Assembly (NCBI GenBank): GCA_023381415.1
Contig: JAMCUN010000032.1
Coordinates: forward strand, 1-64,000
Length of the DNA: 64,000 nt
Direction of reading: 5' to 3'
Source: Thermoplasmatota archaeon
Lineage (GTDB): Archaea > Thermoplasmatota > Thermoplasmata > Thermoplasmatales > GCA-001856825
The notes beneath the pieces are model-generated. The model was not told where the DNA came from, made no database searches, and saw only the letters and a program-made list of their open reading frames with translations. Within the stretch, counting starts at the first letter, position 1; each line of letters starts with the position of its first letter. Positions 52,289 to 61,020 of this stretch are shown here, piece after piece. The translations under genes were made by a program, and so were the position numbers.

Positions 52289-52894
52289 TCATGCCTGGTA
52301 AAGATAATTAGTTACAGTCTTCTTGAGCCCTCTTCTCAGAAGTTCGGAGAGGGAAGCTGGGGTTATGCCCATTACGCGAGATAGATCTGTGAGGGAGAGC
52401 CTTCCGTCAATTTCAAAATAACCTCTCCTAAGTGCTTCCTCAAGTGCCTCTTCCTCCTTTTTTGTCAATTCCTGATGAAGATATGGAGTTACGCTGATGA
52501 TTGTGTATCTTAGATGAGCACGTTCAAGTTCGTTCTTGAACAGGCGAAAATCAGCTTTTGAAGCTACAATCACCCTCACCTGTAAGCGCGACCTTCCAAT
52601 TGAATTCGTTCCAATCGGTTTCACAAAAGACATCTTTGAGAACAATTCACACACTGAGCAGCTCGAGCTTTCCACCCAGTACGTCCCTGAATTCACCCTC
52701 CTGAGCTTGAATCCCTGGAGCCTCGCGAATTCTATTGGGTCGCAGTCAGCGGTTGCCTTGACGCGATGGAGCGTGAAATCCGGCCTCATTATCAGCCTCA
52801 TGATGGAGCAATTTACACCAACAAGAGCATTTGTCACATGACAATCTTCCCTTTCTATTTCAGCAACAACCTCCAGCGCTGATTTTGAAGGCAT
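52289..52894 (-). CDS. HTH-10 (bacterio-opsin activator-like) transcription regulator
   Basis: A regulator of about 200 residues. The C-terminal HTH-10 domain runs LTKKEEEALEEALRRGYFEI, LSLTDLSRVMGITPASLSEL and RRGLKKTVTNYL. The N-terminal 140 residues are a sensor-like region with cysteines (EDCHVTNALVGVNCS and SSCSVCELF) that could bind a metal or sense redox. The frame opens at 52906; the ATG at 52894 has a GGAGAG site. Its place beside the dsr operon makes it a candidate sulfur regulator. Confidence 0.85.
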   Translation of the reverse strand: MPSKSALEVVAEIEREDCHVTNALVGVNCSIMRLIMRPDFTLHRVKATADCDPIEFARLQGFKLRRVNSGTYWVESSSCSVCELFSKMSFVKPIGTNSIGRSRLQVRVIVASKADFRLFKNELERAHLRYTIISVTPYLHQELTKKEEEALEEALRRGYFEIDGRLSLTDLSRVMGITPASLSELLRRGLKKTVTNYLYQA

Positions 52895-53123
52895 AATACT
52901 CTCCATCAGGAATTTCTTCTTTGATAAAAAATCTTTAGGACGTGGTTGCCTGTCATTCTACGATGCGAAAGAATCCGATGTCCGTGGAAGAGTCCAAACA
53001 TCGCACCTTTCTTTGACTCTGTCATCGCAGATTCATTTTCAAAGACGACTTCTTTCATATCTCTCAACCTCAATAAGTTGCGACGCCGTAGAGTAGGTCG
53101 TCATTGCTTCCAATAGGTTCATA

Positions 53124-53456
53124 TCAGTTCTTCCTTGACTTTATGATTTGGATATCGTCTGCGGTGAAGTGTCTTGGTTCGCCCGTCTGTTCGTATTTTG
53201 TGTCTCCCATTTCTGAAACCATCCTTCGTATCCACCCTTTCTCCTCCAGAGGCTTCAGATGTATCCTCTTTATCTGATGCAGATCGGTCCGGTGGCAGAA
53301 GATATCGGGGAATTCTGAAATCAACCTTTCCCTTATCTCGTATTCATCGAGAGGTCCTTCTTCCAGATAGTTCAAGATGGCCAGCTTAGTTATCCCAGGC
53401 TTGTTCTTTTTTCCTGCGCAGCCGCGTTCGCTAAATCTAAGACTGTATGAGGTCAT
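53124..53456 (-). CDS. Winged-helix transcription regulator under its own regulon palindrome
   Basis: A 110-residue DNA-binding protein. The winged helix runs ITKLAILNYLEEGPLDEYEI, then HLKPLEEKGWIRRMVSEMG with the wing DTKYEQTGE. The basic N-terminus contains one Cys (RGCAGKKNK). The palindrome at 53494-53507 and TATA-like element before it fit a leaderless start at 53456. It is the best candidate in the window for the protein that binds the palindrome, with self-control. Confidence 0.8.
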   Translation of the reverse strand: MTSYSLRFSERGCAGKKNKPGITKLAILNYLEEGPLDEYEIRERLISEFPDIFCHRTDLHQIKRIHLKPLEEKGWIRRMVSEMGDTKYEQTGEPRHFTADDIQIIKSRKN

Positions 53457-53479
53457 CGCTCCTAAATTTTAGTCTTCGG

Positions 53480-53507
53480 TTATTAATTTCATACCTTATC
53501 CATAAGG
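53480..53507 (-). promoter_or_regulatory. Regulator promoter: sulfur-regulon palindrome plus BRE/TATA
   Basis: CCTTATCCATAAGG at 53494-53507. Toward the regulator gene it continues GTATGAAATTAATAACC, with BRE-like TGAAA and a TATA-like AATTAATA (53480-53490), about 25 bases before the ATG. Confidence 0.78.
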
Positions 53508-53644
53508 TTATTGAGTCGCAATTTTTTGAAAGAGGTTAGTGATAACGTATTATATCTCTGCACTCTCGCTAAGAAATTGACGAATGTACGCCCAGCTCTC
53601 AGTTGACGTCCCCTAAGACCTCAAATTTGCAGCAGTGACTGTTT

Positions 53645-56062
53645 CTACTTCCCCTTCGAGTGCTTTGCCTCAAGATCGGATATGCGATTCTTCATTTTTG
53701 AGACCTCATCCCCCAGTGCCTTTAACTCATTTGTTGTGCCTTGACCTTTGAATTCCAGTGCCTTCCTCATTGACCTCCTTACGGAACCGACTGTCTCATT
53801 TGCCAGGTAGAGATTTATCTTAGAAATCAGCTGTTTATCCTGCGTCTCAACGATTCCTTTTACAGCGCTCAGTCTCACGGCGGAATGCTTATCCTCTAGT
53901 GACCTTACCAGGATGTCCCTCAAAGACCTATCTTTCCAGTAGTAATTTGCAATGGCAGAAACCGCAGCCGCCCTTGTCTGCCAATCGTATTCCTCTACGG
54001 CGTACTTCTTCACCAGGTCCATTGTTGATAAGTCAGCAAGTTCCCCCAGTGCCTTCAAAGCAGCTACCCTTATTACGCTATCACGCGACTCCGTTTCAAG
54101 GCCTCTGAGAATTAATCTCTTTGACTCTTCCACTCCCAAGGTCCTTGCGCATGACATAATATTTGCCCTAAGCGCAAACCCCTTCTCTTCCTCAAACATT
54201 TTCTCAAGCTTGGGGAGAAGCTCCTTGTCATTCAGGTATGAAGCTGCTGCCACTACCTCCCTCCTGACCTTGTAATCGCTGTCTTCCAGCATTTTTGCTA
54301 TTGCCTTTGAGGCGCCTCGTCCTCCTATCTTTGCCACAGATTCTGCTATCTTTCCCTTTACGTACCAAAATTTCTCAGATTCGAAGGATTCACTCAGGAA
54401 TGGAATCTCTGAAGGACCAAATTTCCCCAGGGTAATCGCTGCCCTGGACCGCTCGACGATGCTCCTTCCATTCCTGAGAATGAACCTCGAAGATTCCTTT
54501 GGCCCCTTTGTCATTATGGTTCCAGGCAATACTGATTCGGGGTCAAGTGAAAATCCCTTAAGGCGCTTCCTTTCGAATTCTAACTGTGTCTCCTCACCGT
54601 CAATATTCACCTCTAAATCCTCTACGCCGTCATCAGTGTAAAGCCTCGCAGGTATCCTAACATTGTAAACCCTCCCCTTCTGGGCAATCCGTATCAGTGC
54701 CTTTCCCCTAGCAAATGTTTCCTCAACCTCAATCTGCGGATGCCCAGGTTCGTCAAGGAACTCATGGAATACTGACTCAAGAGAAAACCCAGAGACTGCA
54801 GACAAGGCTTTCCTGAAATCATCAGTGGAAACGCCGCTCATCTTATTTACTTCTAGATACTCCTTCACACCACTCCAGAATATTTTGTCTCCAAGGTAAT
54901 GGTTAAGGTATCTCAGGAAGAGGGATGCCTTCTGGTATAGGTGCCTGTCAAATATCTCCTCCGGCTCCATGTACTTGCGTTCCACTATTGGCCTCCCGTA
55001 GTCATTTGCGAATTCGCGAAGGTAGACAGTCTTGTTGTTTTCAACGGCAACCAGAAGATCATCCTTCCCTCCGCTTCTCTCCTCATAGATCGTTGAGATA
55101 AATGTTGCGAATCCCTCGTTCAACCAGGCGTGAGACCAGTCCTTGCACGTGACGTAATCTCCAAACCATTGGTGAGCCATTTCATGGCAGATCAGAGGTT
55201 CAGAGCGATAATCGAGATGGGCAATCTCATCGTGCAGTGTCCGATCCGTGAGGGTGGTCGCACTGATGTTTTCCATCCCCCCCATGGAAAAATCTGAAAC
55301 GCATGTTTGATCATACTTAGAATAGGGATACCTTACACCAGTCTTCTTACTGATGAACTCCATGATGTCCGGGGAGTTTATGAACGTCCTCTCTGCCATT
55401 CCCTCGTATTTCGGGAGGAAGTACGAAGTAATGGGGATTCCATCCCATTCCTGCTTCAGCGATTTGAACTTGCCAGCAACAACGCTGGCCAGGTAAGCTG
55501 GGAAACGAAACTCCTCCTTGAAAACAAACGTCGAAAAGTCACCGTCTATTCTGTCAACAAGGCGACCGTTGCTTATCACCATGTAATCTGTAGGAACTGT
55601 CACTCTTATTTCGTAGGCGCTTCTCATGTTTGGATAGTCGAAGCAAGGAAACCAAGCGTGACTGTCTGTGCTCTCCCCCTGGGTCCAGAACTGGAGACCC
55701 CCTTGGTCCTCGACGAAGAATCCCCCCTTCCTCGGTACAGTTTTGTAGGTAATGGTAAGGATGTAGTCAGATGATGCCTTGAAGTCACCAAATACCACTA
55801 TCTTGTCTTCATAGGTCTTGAATTGCGCAGGAACGCCTTTGACTGATACGTTGTAGATGTCCATTTCAGTTGCGTCGATGTCGAGATGATCCTGGCCGAG
55901 GCTGTTCATCCTCAGATCGAGCTCCACCTTCCCCTCTATTGCCTTCTCTTCAAAGTTGATCTTGATGTCGATCACTGTTCTTTTCAGATCAAATTGTTTT
56001 TCCCTTTCCAGTCTCGTTTCATATCCAGAGAGAGGGAATGGGTTGAACTCCTGGTCCATCAT
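53645..56062 (-). CDS. M1-family aminopeptidase with C-terminal HEAT-like repeats and coiled coil
   Basis: A zinc aminopeptidase of 805 residues, related to tricorn-interacting factors F2/F3. The exopeptidase motif GGMEN is at 261-265 and the zinc site is HEMAH (293-297) with E316. In place of the usual long ERAP-like domain, residues about 545-775 form repeated helical pairs with R/A-rich spacing (VRREVVAAASYL, IRVAALKALGEL, TRAAAVSAIANY, VRLSAVKGIVET). The last 30 residues are a short coiled coil. No signal peptide; cytoplasmic. Confidence 0.92.
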   Translation of the reverse strand: MMDQEFNPFPLSGYETRLEREKQFDLKRTVIDIKINFEEKAIEGKVELDLRMNSLGQDHLDIDATEMDIYNVSVKGVPAQFKTYEDKIVVFGDFKASSDYILTITYKTVPRKGGFFVEDQGGLQFWTQGESTDSHAWFPCFDYPNMRSAYEIRVTVPTDYMVISNGRLVDRIDGDFSTFVFKEEFRFPAYLASVVAGKFKSLKQEWDGIPITSYFLPKYEGMAERTFINSPDIMEFISKKTGVRYPYSKYDQTCVSDFSMGGMENISATTLTDRTLHDEIAHLDYRSEPLICHEMAHQWFGDYVTCKDWSHAWLNEGFATFISTIYEERSGGKDDLLVAVENNKTVYLREFANDYGRPIVERKYMEPEEIFDRHLYQKASLFLRYLNHYLGDKIFWSGVKEYLEVNKMSGVSTDDFRKALSAVSGFSLESVFHEFLDEPGHPQIEVEETFARGKALIRIAQKGRVYNVRIPARLYTDDGVEDLEVNIDGEETQLEFERKRLKGFSLDPESVLPGTIMTKGPKESSRFILRNGRSIVERSRAAITLGKFGPSEIPFLSESFESEKFWYVKGKIAESVAKIGGRGASKAIAKMLEDSDYKVRREVVAAASYLNDKELLPKLEKMFEEEKGFALRANIMSCARTLGVEESKRLILRGLETESRDSVIRVAALKALGELADLSTMDLVKKYAVEEYDWQTRAAAVSAIANYYWKDRSLRDILVRSLEDKHSAVRLSAVKGIVETQDKQLISKINLYLANETVGSVRRSMRKALEFKGQGTTNELKALGDEVSKMKNRISDLEAKHSKGK

Positions 56063-56119
56063 AATTCCTCATTGAAGCGCATACTATATCATTTCCCCCG
56101 GACAACTGGGGGTAGGACC

Positions 56120-56941
56120 TCAGGAGGAGTTGTGAATCGAGTCTATTATTGAATCTATGACCACATCCGAATCGTTGGGAAGGGGAACTCTCTCGTATTC
56201 TATTCCCTCCTTTTCTGCGTCGTTCTTCAGCTTGTAGTCCAGATCGTACAAGACCTCAAGATGATCATATATGAACCCTATCGGTACTATTCTCATCCTG
56301 GCGTAACCATTCTCCCTTGAATATGAAATAGCATATTCAGGATAAGGAGTAAGCCAGGTCGCATGAAATGGTCCCTGGCTGTGATATATGTTTATGAACT
56401 TCCTTTCTCCTGCTATCAGTCTTGATAACTTCCGGATGGATTCAGAGTAGGGGTCCTCTCCTTCAAGCGGAATGCTGTGGGCGGAGAATGTGAGGATGGT
56501 ATCATCACTTATGCTCACCTTTTCCCTGTAGAAATCGACCATGCCTGGATTGAAGCCTAAGTCCGAAATCCTTACCATTTTCCTCCCCTTGAGGCTAGCT
56601 TCAAGTGGACCAAAATATCCATCAAAGATGAACCTGGAATAAACAGGGAAAAGTGGTACTTCGTACACATAATTTTCAGATATCTGCTTTGCCCCGTCTT
56701 TTATAGAAGGCTTGTAGTGCTTTGAGAGGAGGTACACATTGTACCCTTCCCCAGTAACCCTGTCGGCCAATTTTTCACTAATGCTCTTTACGATGCGAGT
56801 GGAAGGAGTCTCACCTCCTACAACATCTAGCTTCTGGAGGTTTTCCCTCACGAGGAAATCGGGGGGGTCCTTCCCGTGAAGGATGTCCCTAAGGTAATCC
56901 CTCATCTCTTCCCTCCTTTCTGGGAAACCGTAGTACATCAA
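56120..56941 (-). CDS. hemH: Ferrochelatase (proto- or coproporphyrin type)
   Basis: Inserts Fe2+ into a porphyrin. Family marks: the active-site histidine in LTFSAHSIPLEGEDPY and the C-terminal GFIYDHLEVLYDLDYKLK. At 273 aa it is a short form. Whether it uses protoporphyrin IX or coproporphyrin III cannot be read directly. It lies 10 bases after hemE. Confidence 0.88.
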   Translation of the reverse strand: MMYYGFPERREEMRDYLRDILHGKDPPDFLVRENLQKLDVVGGETPSTRIVKSISEKLADRVTGEGYNVYLLSKHYKPSIKDGAKQISENYVYEVPLFPVYSRFIFDGYFGPLEASLKGRKMVRISDLGFNPGMVDFYREKVSISDDTILTFSAHSIPLEGEDPYSESIRKLSRLIAGERKFINIYHSQGPFHATWLTPYPEYAISYSRENGYARMRIVPIGFIYDHLEVLYDLDYKLKNDAEKEGIEYERVPLPNDSDVVIDSIIDSIHNSS

Positions 56942-56951
56942 TACTATCGCC

Positions 56952-57923
56952 TTATCTGTCGTATGAATGCACCTCTCCTGCTATCAAAGCCAGTTTTTTC
57001 CAGTCTGCCCAAGGAGGAACGCCGTGCCCAAGGTTGAAAATGTGCCCCCTCAAACCCTTCCCCTCGTCCATTATCCTCTCCGTCTCTTTCTTCAGGTAAC
57101 TGTCGTCTGCTCCGAGTATGTGAGGGTCAAGGTTACCCTGCAATATGCAGTCCGTGCACAGTTCGCCAAATCCCCTGAGATTCATCCTCCAGTCGATGGA
57201 ATAAACGTCTGGTCTCAGAGCAATGAACTTGCGGTAAAGGTGTGAGCTTCCCTCGCTGAAGAATATGACTGGTTTTCCTAAATCCTTTATTTTTTCCATG
57301 AAATACGATTCGTTCTGTTCAAGGTGATTGGAATAGAAGGTATCAGAAACCCAGCCTAGCCAGCTGTCAAACACTTGGATAACATCCACTCCGGCTCCGG
57401 CCTGCAGTTTGGCAAAATCAACTATTTCGTCTGTCAGTTTCTTCAGGATGGTGCGGTGACCTGAGGCCAGCACTTCCTTCGTCAGGTGATATCCTGTTCC
57501 CCCCTGGTCATAGAGATAAGATAGGGTTGTGAACGGTCCTCCGACAACCCCAACGAGTGTTTTGTCTCCGTGCTCCTCCTTTATCTTTCTAATCGCATCC
57601 GCTAGAGGCTGGTAGTAGTCAACTTCCTCCCCCTTCCTCTTTGTAACTGTGATTCCGTCATCATAATTCACGACGTATCCCATCCTTGTCAAAGGCACTA
57701 GAATGTCAGTAAAAATGACTATTGCGTCTACATCCATGTACTTCAGGGGAAGCGATGATACTCTGGATATGGTGATTGGGTCCCCGAGCATATCCAAGAA
57801 AGTTCTTCCACCTTTAAGAGAATCGTAGTCCGGCAGGTACCTTCCTGCCTGCCTCATGAACCAAACCGCATTTTCCTGCAGGTTACCTCTCGCGATCTCC
57901 AGTACCCTCTTGTTTCCTTTCAC
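56952..57923 (-). CDS. hemE: Uroporphyrinogen decarboxylase
   Basis: Converts uroporphyrinogen III to coproporphyrinogen III. The N-terminal WFMRQAGRYLPDYDSL, the catalytic Asp region AIVIFTDILVPLTRMG, GGPFTTLSYL and the C-terminal FNLGHGVPPWAD are all present. Length 323 aa is normal. Most archaea lack hemE and use the siroheme route, so its presence is notable. Confidence 0.95.
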   Translation of the reverse strand: MKGNKRVLEIARGNLQENAVWFMRQAGRYLPDYDSLKGGRTFLDMLGDPITISRVSSLPLKYMDVDAIVIFTDILVPLTRMGYVVNYDDGITVTKRKGEEVDYYQPLADAIRKIKEEHGDKTLVGVVGGPFTTLSYLYDQGGTGYHLTKEVLASGHRTILKKLTDEIVDFAKLQAGAGVDVIQVFDSWLGWVSDTFYSNHLEQNESYFMEKIKDLGKPVIFFSEGSSHLYRKFIALRPDVYSIDWRMNLRGFGELCTDCILQGNLDPHILGADDSYLKKETERIMDEGKGLRGHIFNLGHGVPPWADWKKLALIAGEVHSYDR

Positions 57924-58180
57924 CTACCCTCAAGTCCTGGGAGTATTTATTATTTGAACATGCCGATGGATTCAGCTTATACTATCCAACAGAATAATGC
58001 CTGTCCACCTGGCCTCTATCTCCCGACTAAGATCGAAAATATCTCGTATTCAACTTCGAAATCAGATGCGTTTTTCTTAGACTTACATCGTGAGTGATGT
58101 TGAATTGGATGCCTAGGGAAATATCTCTGTATTTTGCTAAAAGACGACTCCCTTAAATAGAAATCATCACTTAACCGGTA
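57924..58180. promoter_or_regulatory. Divergent promoter region between hemE and the radical SAM gene
   Basis: 257 bases without a convincing open frame. A TATA-like CTTAAATA near 58152-58159 lies 22-29 bases before the GTG at 58181, which has no ribosome site, so the radical SAM mRNA is probably leaderless. No regulon palindrome is present here. Confidence 0.6.
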
Positions 58181-59311
58181 GTGAATCCCCGTCCCATTGA
58201 TTACAACTCCAAGCCGATACTCATATTCTGGGAGACTACAAAGGCTTGCGACCTGGCTTGCAAACACTGCAGGGCGTCTGCACTGCTGGAAGGGTTGCCG
58301 GACGAGATGAATATAGATGAGTCCCTCAGATTCGTAGAGCAGGTCAAAGATTTTGGCCCCCCATACCCGGTCCTCATACTCACAGGAGGCGATATCATGA
58401 AGAAGAAGGGTCTTGAGCAGATACTGAAAAGGGCAAAAGAGCTGGGGATACCTGCCTCCATGTCTCCAAGCGCGACGCCTCTTCTTAACGAGGAAGCATT
58501 TGAAATGATGAAGAAATACGGTGTCAAATCCCTGTCCCTGAGCCTGGACGGTGCATCTTCTGACACACACGACTGGTTGAGAGGGTACATAGGCACTTTT
58601 GAAAGGACAGTTGATCTGGCGAGGAGGATCATTTCAGAAGGGTTCACTCTTCAGATCAATACCACAGTGTTCAAGAAGAACGTCAACGAGCTTCCAAAGC
58701 TTCTTAAAATATTGCTGGATACCAAGGTGAAGACGTGGGAGGTTTTTTCACTCATAAAGACAGGGAGAGGAATAGACAGGGAGGACCTTGACCCTGAGGC
58801 GTATGAGGACGTTTTCAACTACATGGAGTTCGCATCCAGGTATGGAATATCCATTAGGACTGTGGAGGCTCCATTCTTCAGAAGGATACTTTTGCAGCGT
58901 GAGGCCACGCCTTACGAAGGAGGAGATCTATACAGGAGGCTTGTTGAAGACACAATCAGGCTCCTAGGCAATCCAGGAGCACGCCCAAAGGGGCACACGA
59001 GCCAGACAAGAGACGGAAAGGGTATAATATTCGTCGCTCACAACGGAGACGTAAACCCATCCGGTTTCCTTCCGATCAAGCTGGGCAACGTGAAGGAGAA
59101 GTCCATCATCGAAATATACAGAAACAACGAAACACTGATAAGGCTCAGGGATTCCAGGAATTTCAAGGGAAGGTGCGGGGCCTGCGAGTATTCTGACATA
59201 TGCGGCGGATCGAGGTCAAGGGCGTACAGCTACTATGGGGACATATTTGAGGAGGACCCGAGGTGTGTGTACGTTCCCGAGGCCATGAAAGCTTTGAATA
59301 GCGCAAAGTGA
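58181..59311 (+). CDS. Radical SAM/SPASM protein, AhbD-like, probable heme-synthesis decarboxylase
   Basis: A 376-residue radical SAM enzyme. The cluster motif C23-x3-C27-x2-C30 lies in ETTKACDLACKHCRAS. The C-terminal SPASM-type cysteines are in GRCGACEYSDICGG with a last one in EDPRC. Close in layout to AhbD (Fe-coproporphyrin III to heme) and AhbC. Leading the hem cluster and lying opposite hemE-hemH, it is the likely enzyme for propionate decarboxylation, since neither HemN, HemF nor HemQ is seen. Other radical SAM functions remain possible. Confidence 0.8.
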   Translation: MNPRPIDYNSKPILIFWETTKACDLACKHCRASALLEGLPDEMNIDESLRFVEQVKDFGPPYPVLILTGGDIMKKKGLEQILKRAKELGIPASMSPSATPLLNEEAFEMMKKYGVKSLSLSLDGASSDTHDWLRGYIGTFERTVDLARRIISEGFTLQINTTVFKKNVNELPKLLKILLDTKVKTWEVFSLIKTGRGIDREDLDPEAYEDVFNYMEFASRYGISIRTVEAPFFRRILLQREATPYEGGDLYRRLVEDTIRLLGNPGARPKGHTSQTRDGKGIIFVAHNGDVNPSGFLPIKLGNVKEKSIIEIYRNNETLIRLRDSRNFKGRCGACEYSDICGGSRSRAYSYYGDIFEEDPRCVYVPEAMKALNSAK

Positions 59312-59323
59312 TACGACCATAAC

Positions 59324-59830
59324 ATGTTCGGCATATTGCTGATCACCATCCTCTTCATCCATGTGATTTCCGCGGTCTTCCTTGTCGGGTCTTCAATATT
59401 TGTCTGGGTCATAGTGTGGCCTGCAAGTAGCTTAGCCATGCCTGACGAGAAGCAGAGGACCAGGTTCATGTCGGTTATGGGAAAGAGGTACGCCTTATGG
59501 ACGAACGTCGCGATCATTCTGCTGACCTTTACTGGATTGCTCCTTGTTTACCTTTACCGGCCGCTGTATCTGACAGATTTCTCCTATGCCATAACGACGC
59601 AGTGGGGGTACTTCCTAACGGTAAAGATCGTTGCCGTAGCGCTGATGTACGCAATACTGTACGGAAACAATCTCTGGCACGGTAAGAAATTCCCAAAACT
59701 CGCCGAAGAAGGAAAGTTCGATGAACTTAAAAGGATGAGGAGATATTCTCACATATTCTCATTCATAACAGTCGGCTTGATGGTAGTCATTATCCTGATC
59801 GCCGAAATACTTGCGGGTGTGTTCTTTTGA
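59324..59830 (+). CDS. HemJ/CopD-like four-helix membrane protein, possible porphyrinogen oxidase
   Basis: A 168-residue membrane protein with four hydrophobic segments. A histidine sits in the first (LFIHVISAVFLVGSSIF) and others fall near segment ends, as in the HemJ/CopD superfamily. HemJ oxidises protoporphyrinogen IX. Its place between the radical SAM gene and hemL, overlapping hemL by 4 bases, supports a porphyrinogen oxidase role. The sequence similarity I can see is only general. Confidence 0.7.
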   Translation: MFGILLITILFIHVISAVFLVGSSIFVWVIVWPASSLAMPDEKQRTRFMSVMGKRYALWTNVAIILLTFTGLLLVYLYRPLYLTDFSYAITTQWGYFLTVKIVAVALMYAILYGNNLWHGKKFPKLAEEGKFDELKRMRRYSHIFSFITVGLMVVIILIAEILAGVFF

Positions 59831-61020
59831 GAGGTAGCGAAGTTCTGTTCAGCAGGGCATCAAAGCTCTTCCCTAAGGGGGTCAACAGCCCGGTCCGCTA
59901 CTACCCCCCTTACCCTGTGTTCATCAAGAAGGCCAAAGGCTCTAAGATATGGGATGTTGATGGGAAGAGTTACACGGATTTCCTTCTTGCATACGGTCCG
60001 CTGATCCTAGGCCACAGTCCTGAGCGCGTTGTGAAAAAGGTTAAGGAGGCGCTTGAGGACGGAACGCTCTTCGGTGCACCGACAGAGAAGGAGGTGAAGT
60101 TCGGGGAGCTTTTTCTGAAAGGCTCGCGGCTTGACAGGATCAGGATCGTCAACACAGGTACTGAGGCTACAATGCACGCGATAAGGCTCGCCTTGCATTT
60201 CACAAAGAGGAAAAGGATACTGAAGATAAGAGGAGGTTACCACGGAACTCACCCCTACAATTTCGAGTCTGAACGGGTAGAGTCTGTGGAATTCAATTCC
60301 ATCGAAGCCATCAAGGACAAGCTTTCTGGAAGGGAATTTGCATGCCTTATAATGGAGCCTGTCATGGGAAACATTGGCGTCATAAACCCGAAGGAGGGCT
60401 ATCTAGAAGAGATCAGGGAAGTCACTGAGAAGACCGGGACGCTGCTGATCGCGGATGAGGTGATAACGGGGTTCAGAACAGGCTTCCATCCTTACTACGC
60501 TACAAAGAGAATAGAACCTGATATTGCTACGTTTGCGAAGATAATAGGTGGCGGCCTGCCGCTGGGAGTCTACGGAGGGAAGGAGGAGATAATGAGAGAG
60601 GTACGTCCGTCCGGGAATTTTCCACAGGCGGGAACGTATTCAGGCAACCCAGTATCGGTCACTGCAGGTCTCGAAACCATGAAGATACTTTATTCCAGGG
60701 ACTATTCGAAGCTGAAAAGAATGACAGAGGATGCTGTAAAATGTCTTTCAGAATCTGGGTTAACTGTAAATTCAGAGACAGGGATGCTGTCACTTTTCTT
60801 TTCCGAAAGGGAGGTTACAAATGCTTCCGAAGCGATCAAGTCCAGGAGCGACCTTTATACCGAATTTTTCAGGGCCGCACTGGGTGAAGGGATATACCTG
60901 GCCCCATCATTCGACGAAACAATATTCATCAGCTTTGTTCATGGGGATAAGGAGGTCCGGGAAAAGTTCCATGTCCTGGCAGAAGAGGCAAGAAGAATAT
61001 GGAAGAAACGCTCAAGATAG
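59827..61020 (+). CDS. hemL: Glutamate-1-semialdehyde 2,1-aminomutase
   Basis: A PLP enzyme making 5-aminolevulinate. Start LFPKGVNSPVRYYPPYPVF, then VNTGTEATMHAIRLA, the PLP aspartate region LLIADEVITGFR and the PLP lysine in FAKIIGGGLPLG. It starts with TTG at 59827 inside the stop of the gene before. At 397 aa it is slightly shorter than bacterial forms. Confidence 0.94.
   Translation: MRGSEVLFSRASKLFPKGVNSPVRYYPPYPVFIKKAKGSKIWDVDGKSYTDFLLAYGPLILGHSPERVVKKVKEALEDGTLFGAPTEKEVKFGELFLKGSRLDRIRIVNTGTEATMHAIRLALHFTKRKRILKIRGGYHGTHPYNFESERVESVEFNSIEAIKDKLSGREFACLIMEPVMGNIGVINPKEGYLEEIREVTEKTGTLLIADEVITGFRTGFHPYYATKRIEPDIATFAKIIGGGLPLGVYGGKEEIMREVRPSGNFPQAGTYSGNPVSVTAGLETMKILYSRDYSKLKRMTEDAVKCLSESGLTVNSETGMLSLFFSEREVTNASEAIKSRSDLYTEFFRAALGEGIYLAPSFDETIFISFVHGDKEVREKFHVLAEEARRIWKKRSR

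Noticed and set aside
30831..53600. Sulfur region as a recent mobile island
   Set aside because: No transposase, integrase, tRNA-adjacent junction or direct repeats were seen at the edges, and codon choice (AGG/AGA arginine) looks like the flanking genes. Older transfer cannot be excluded.
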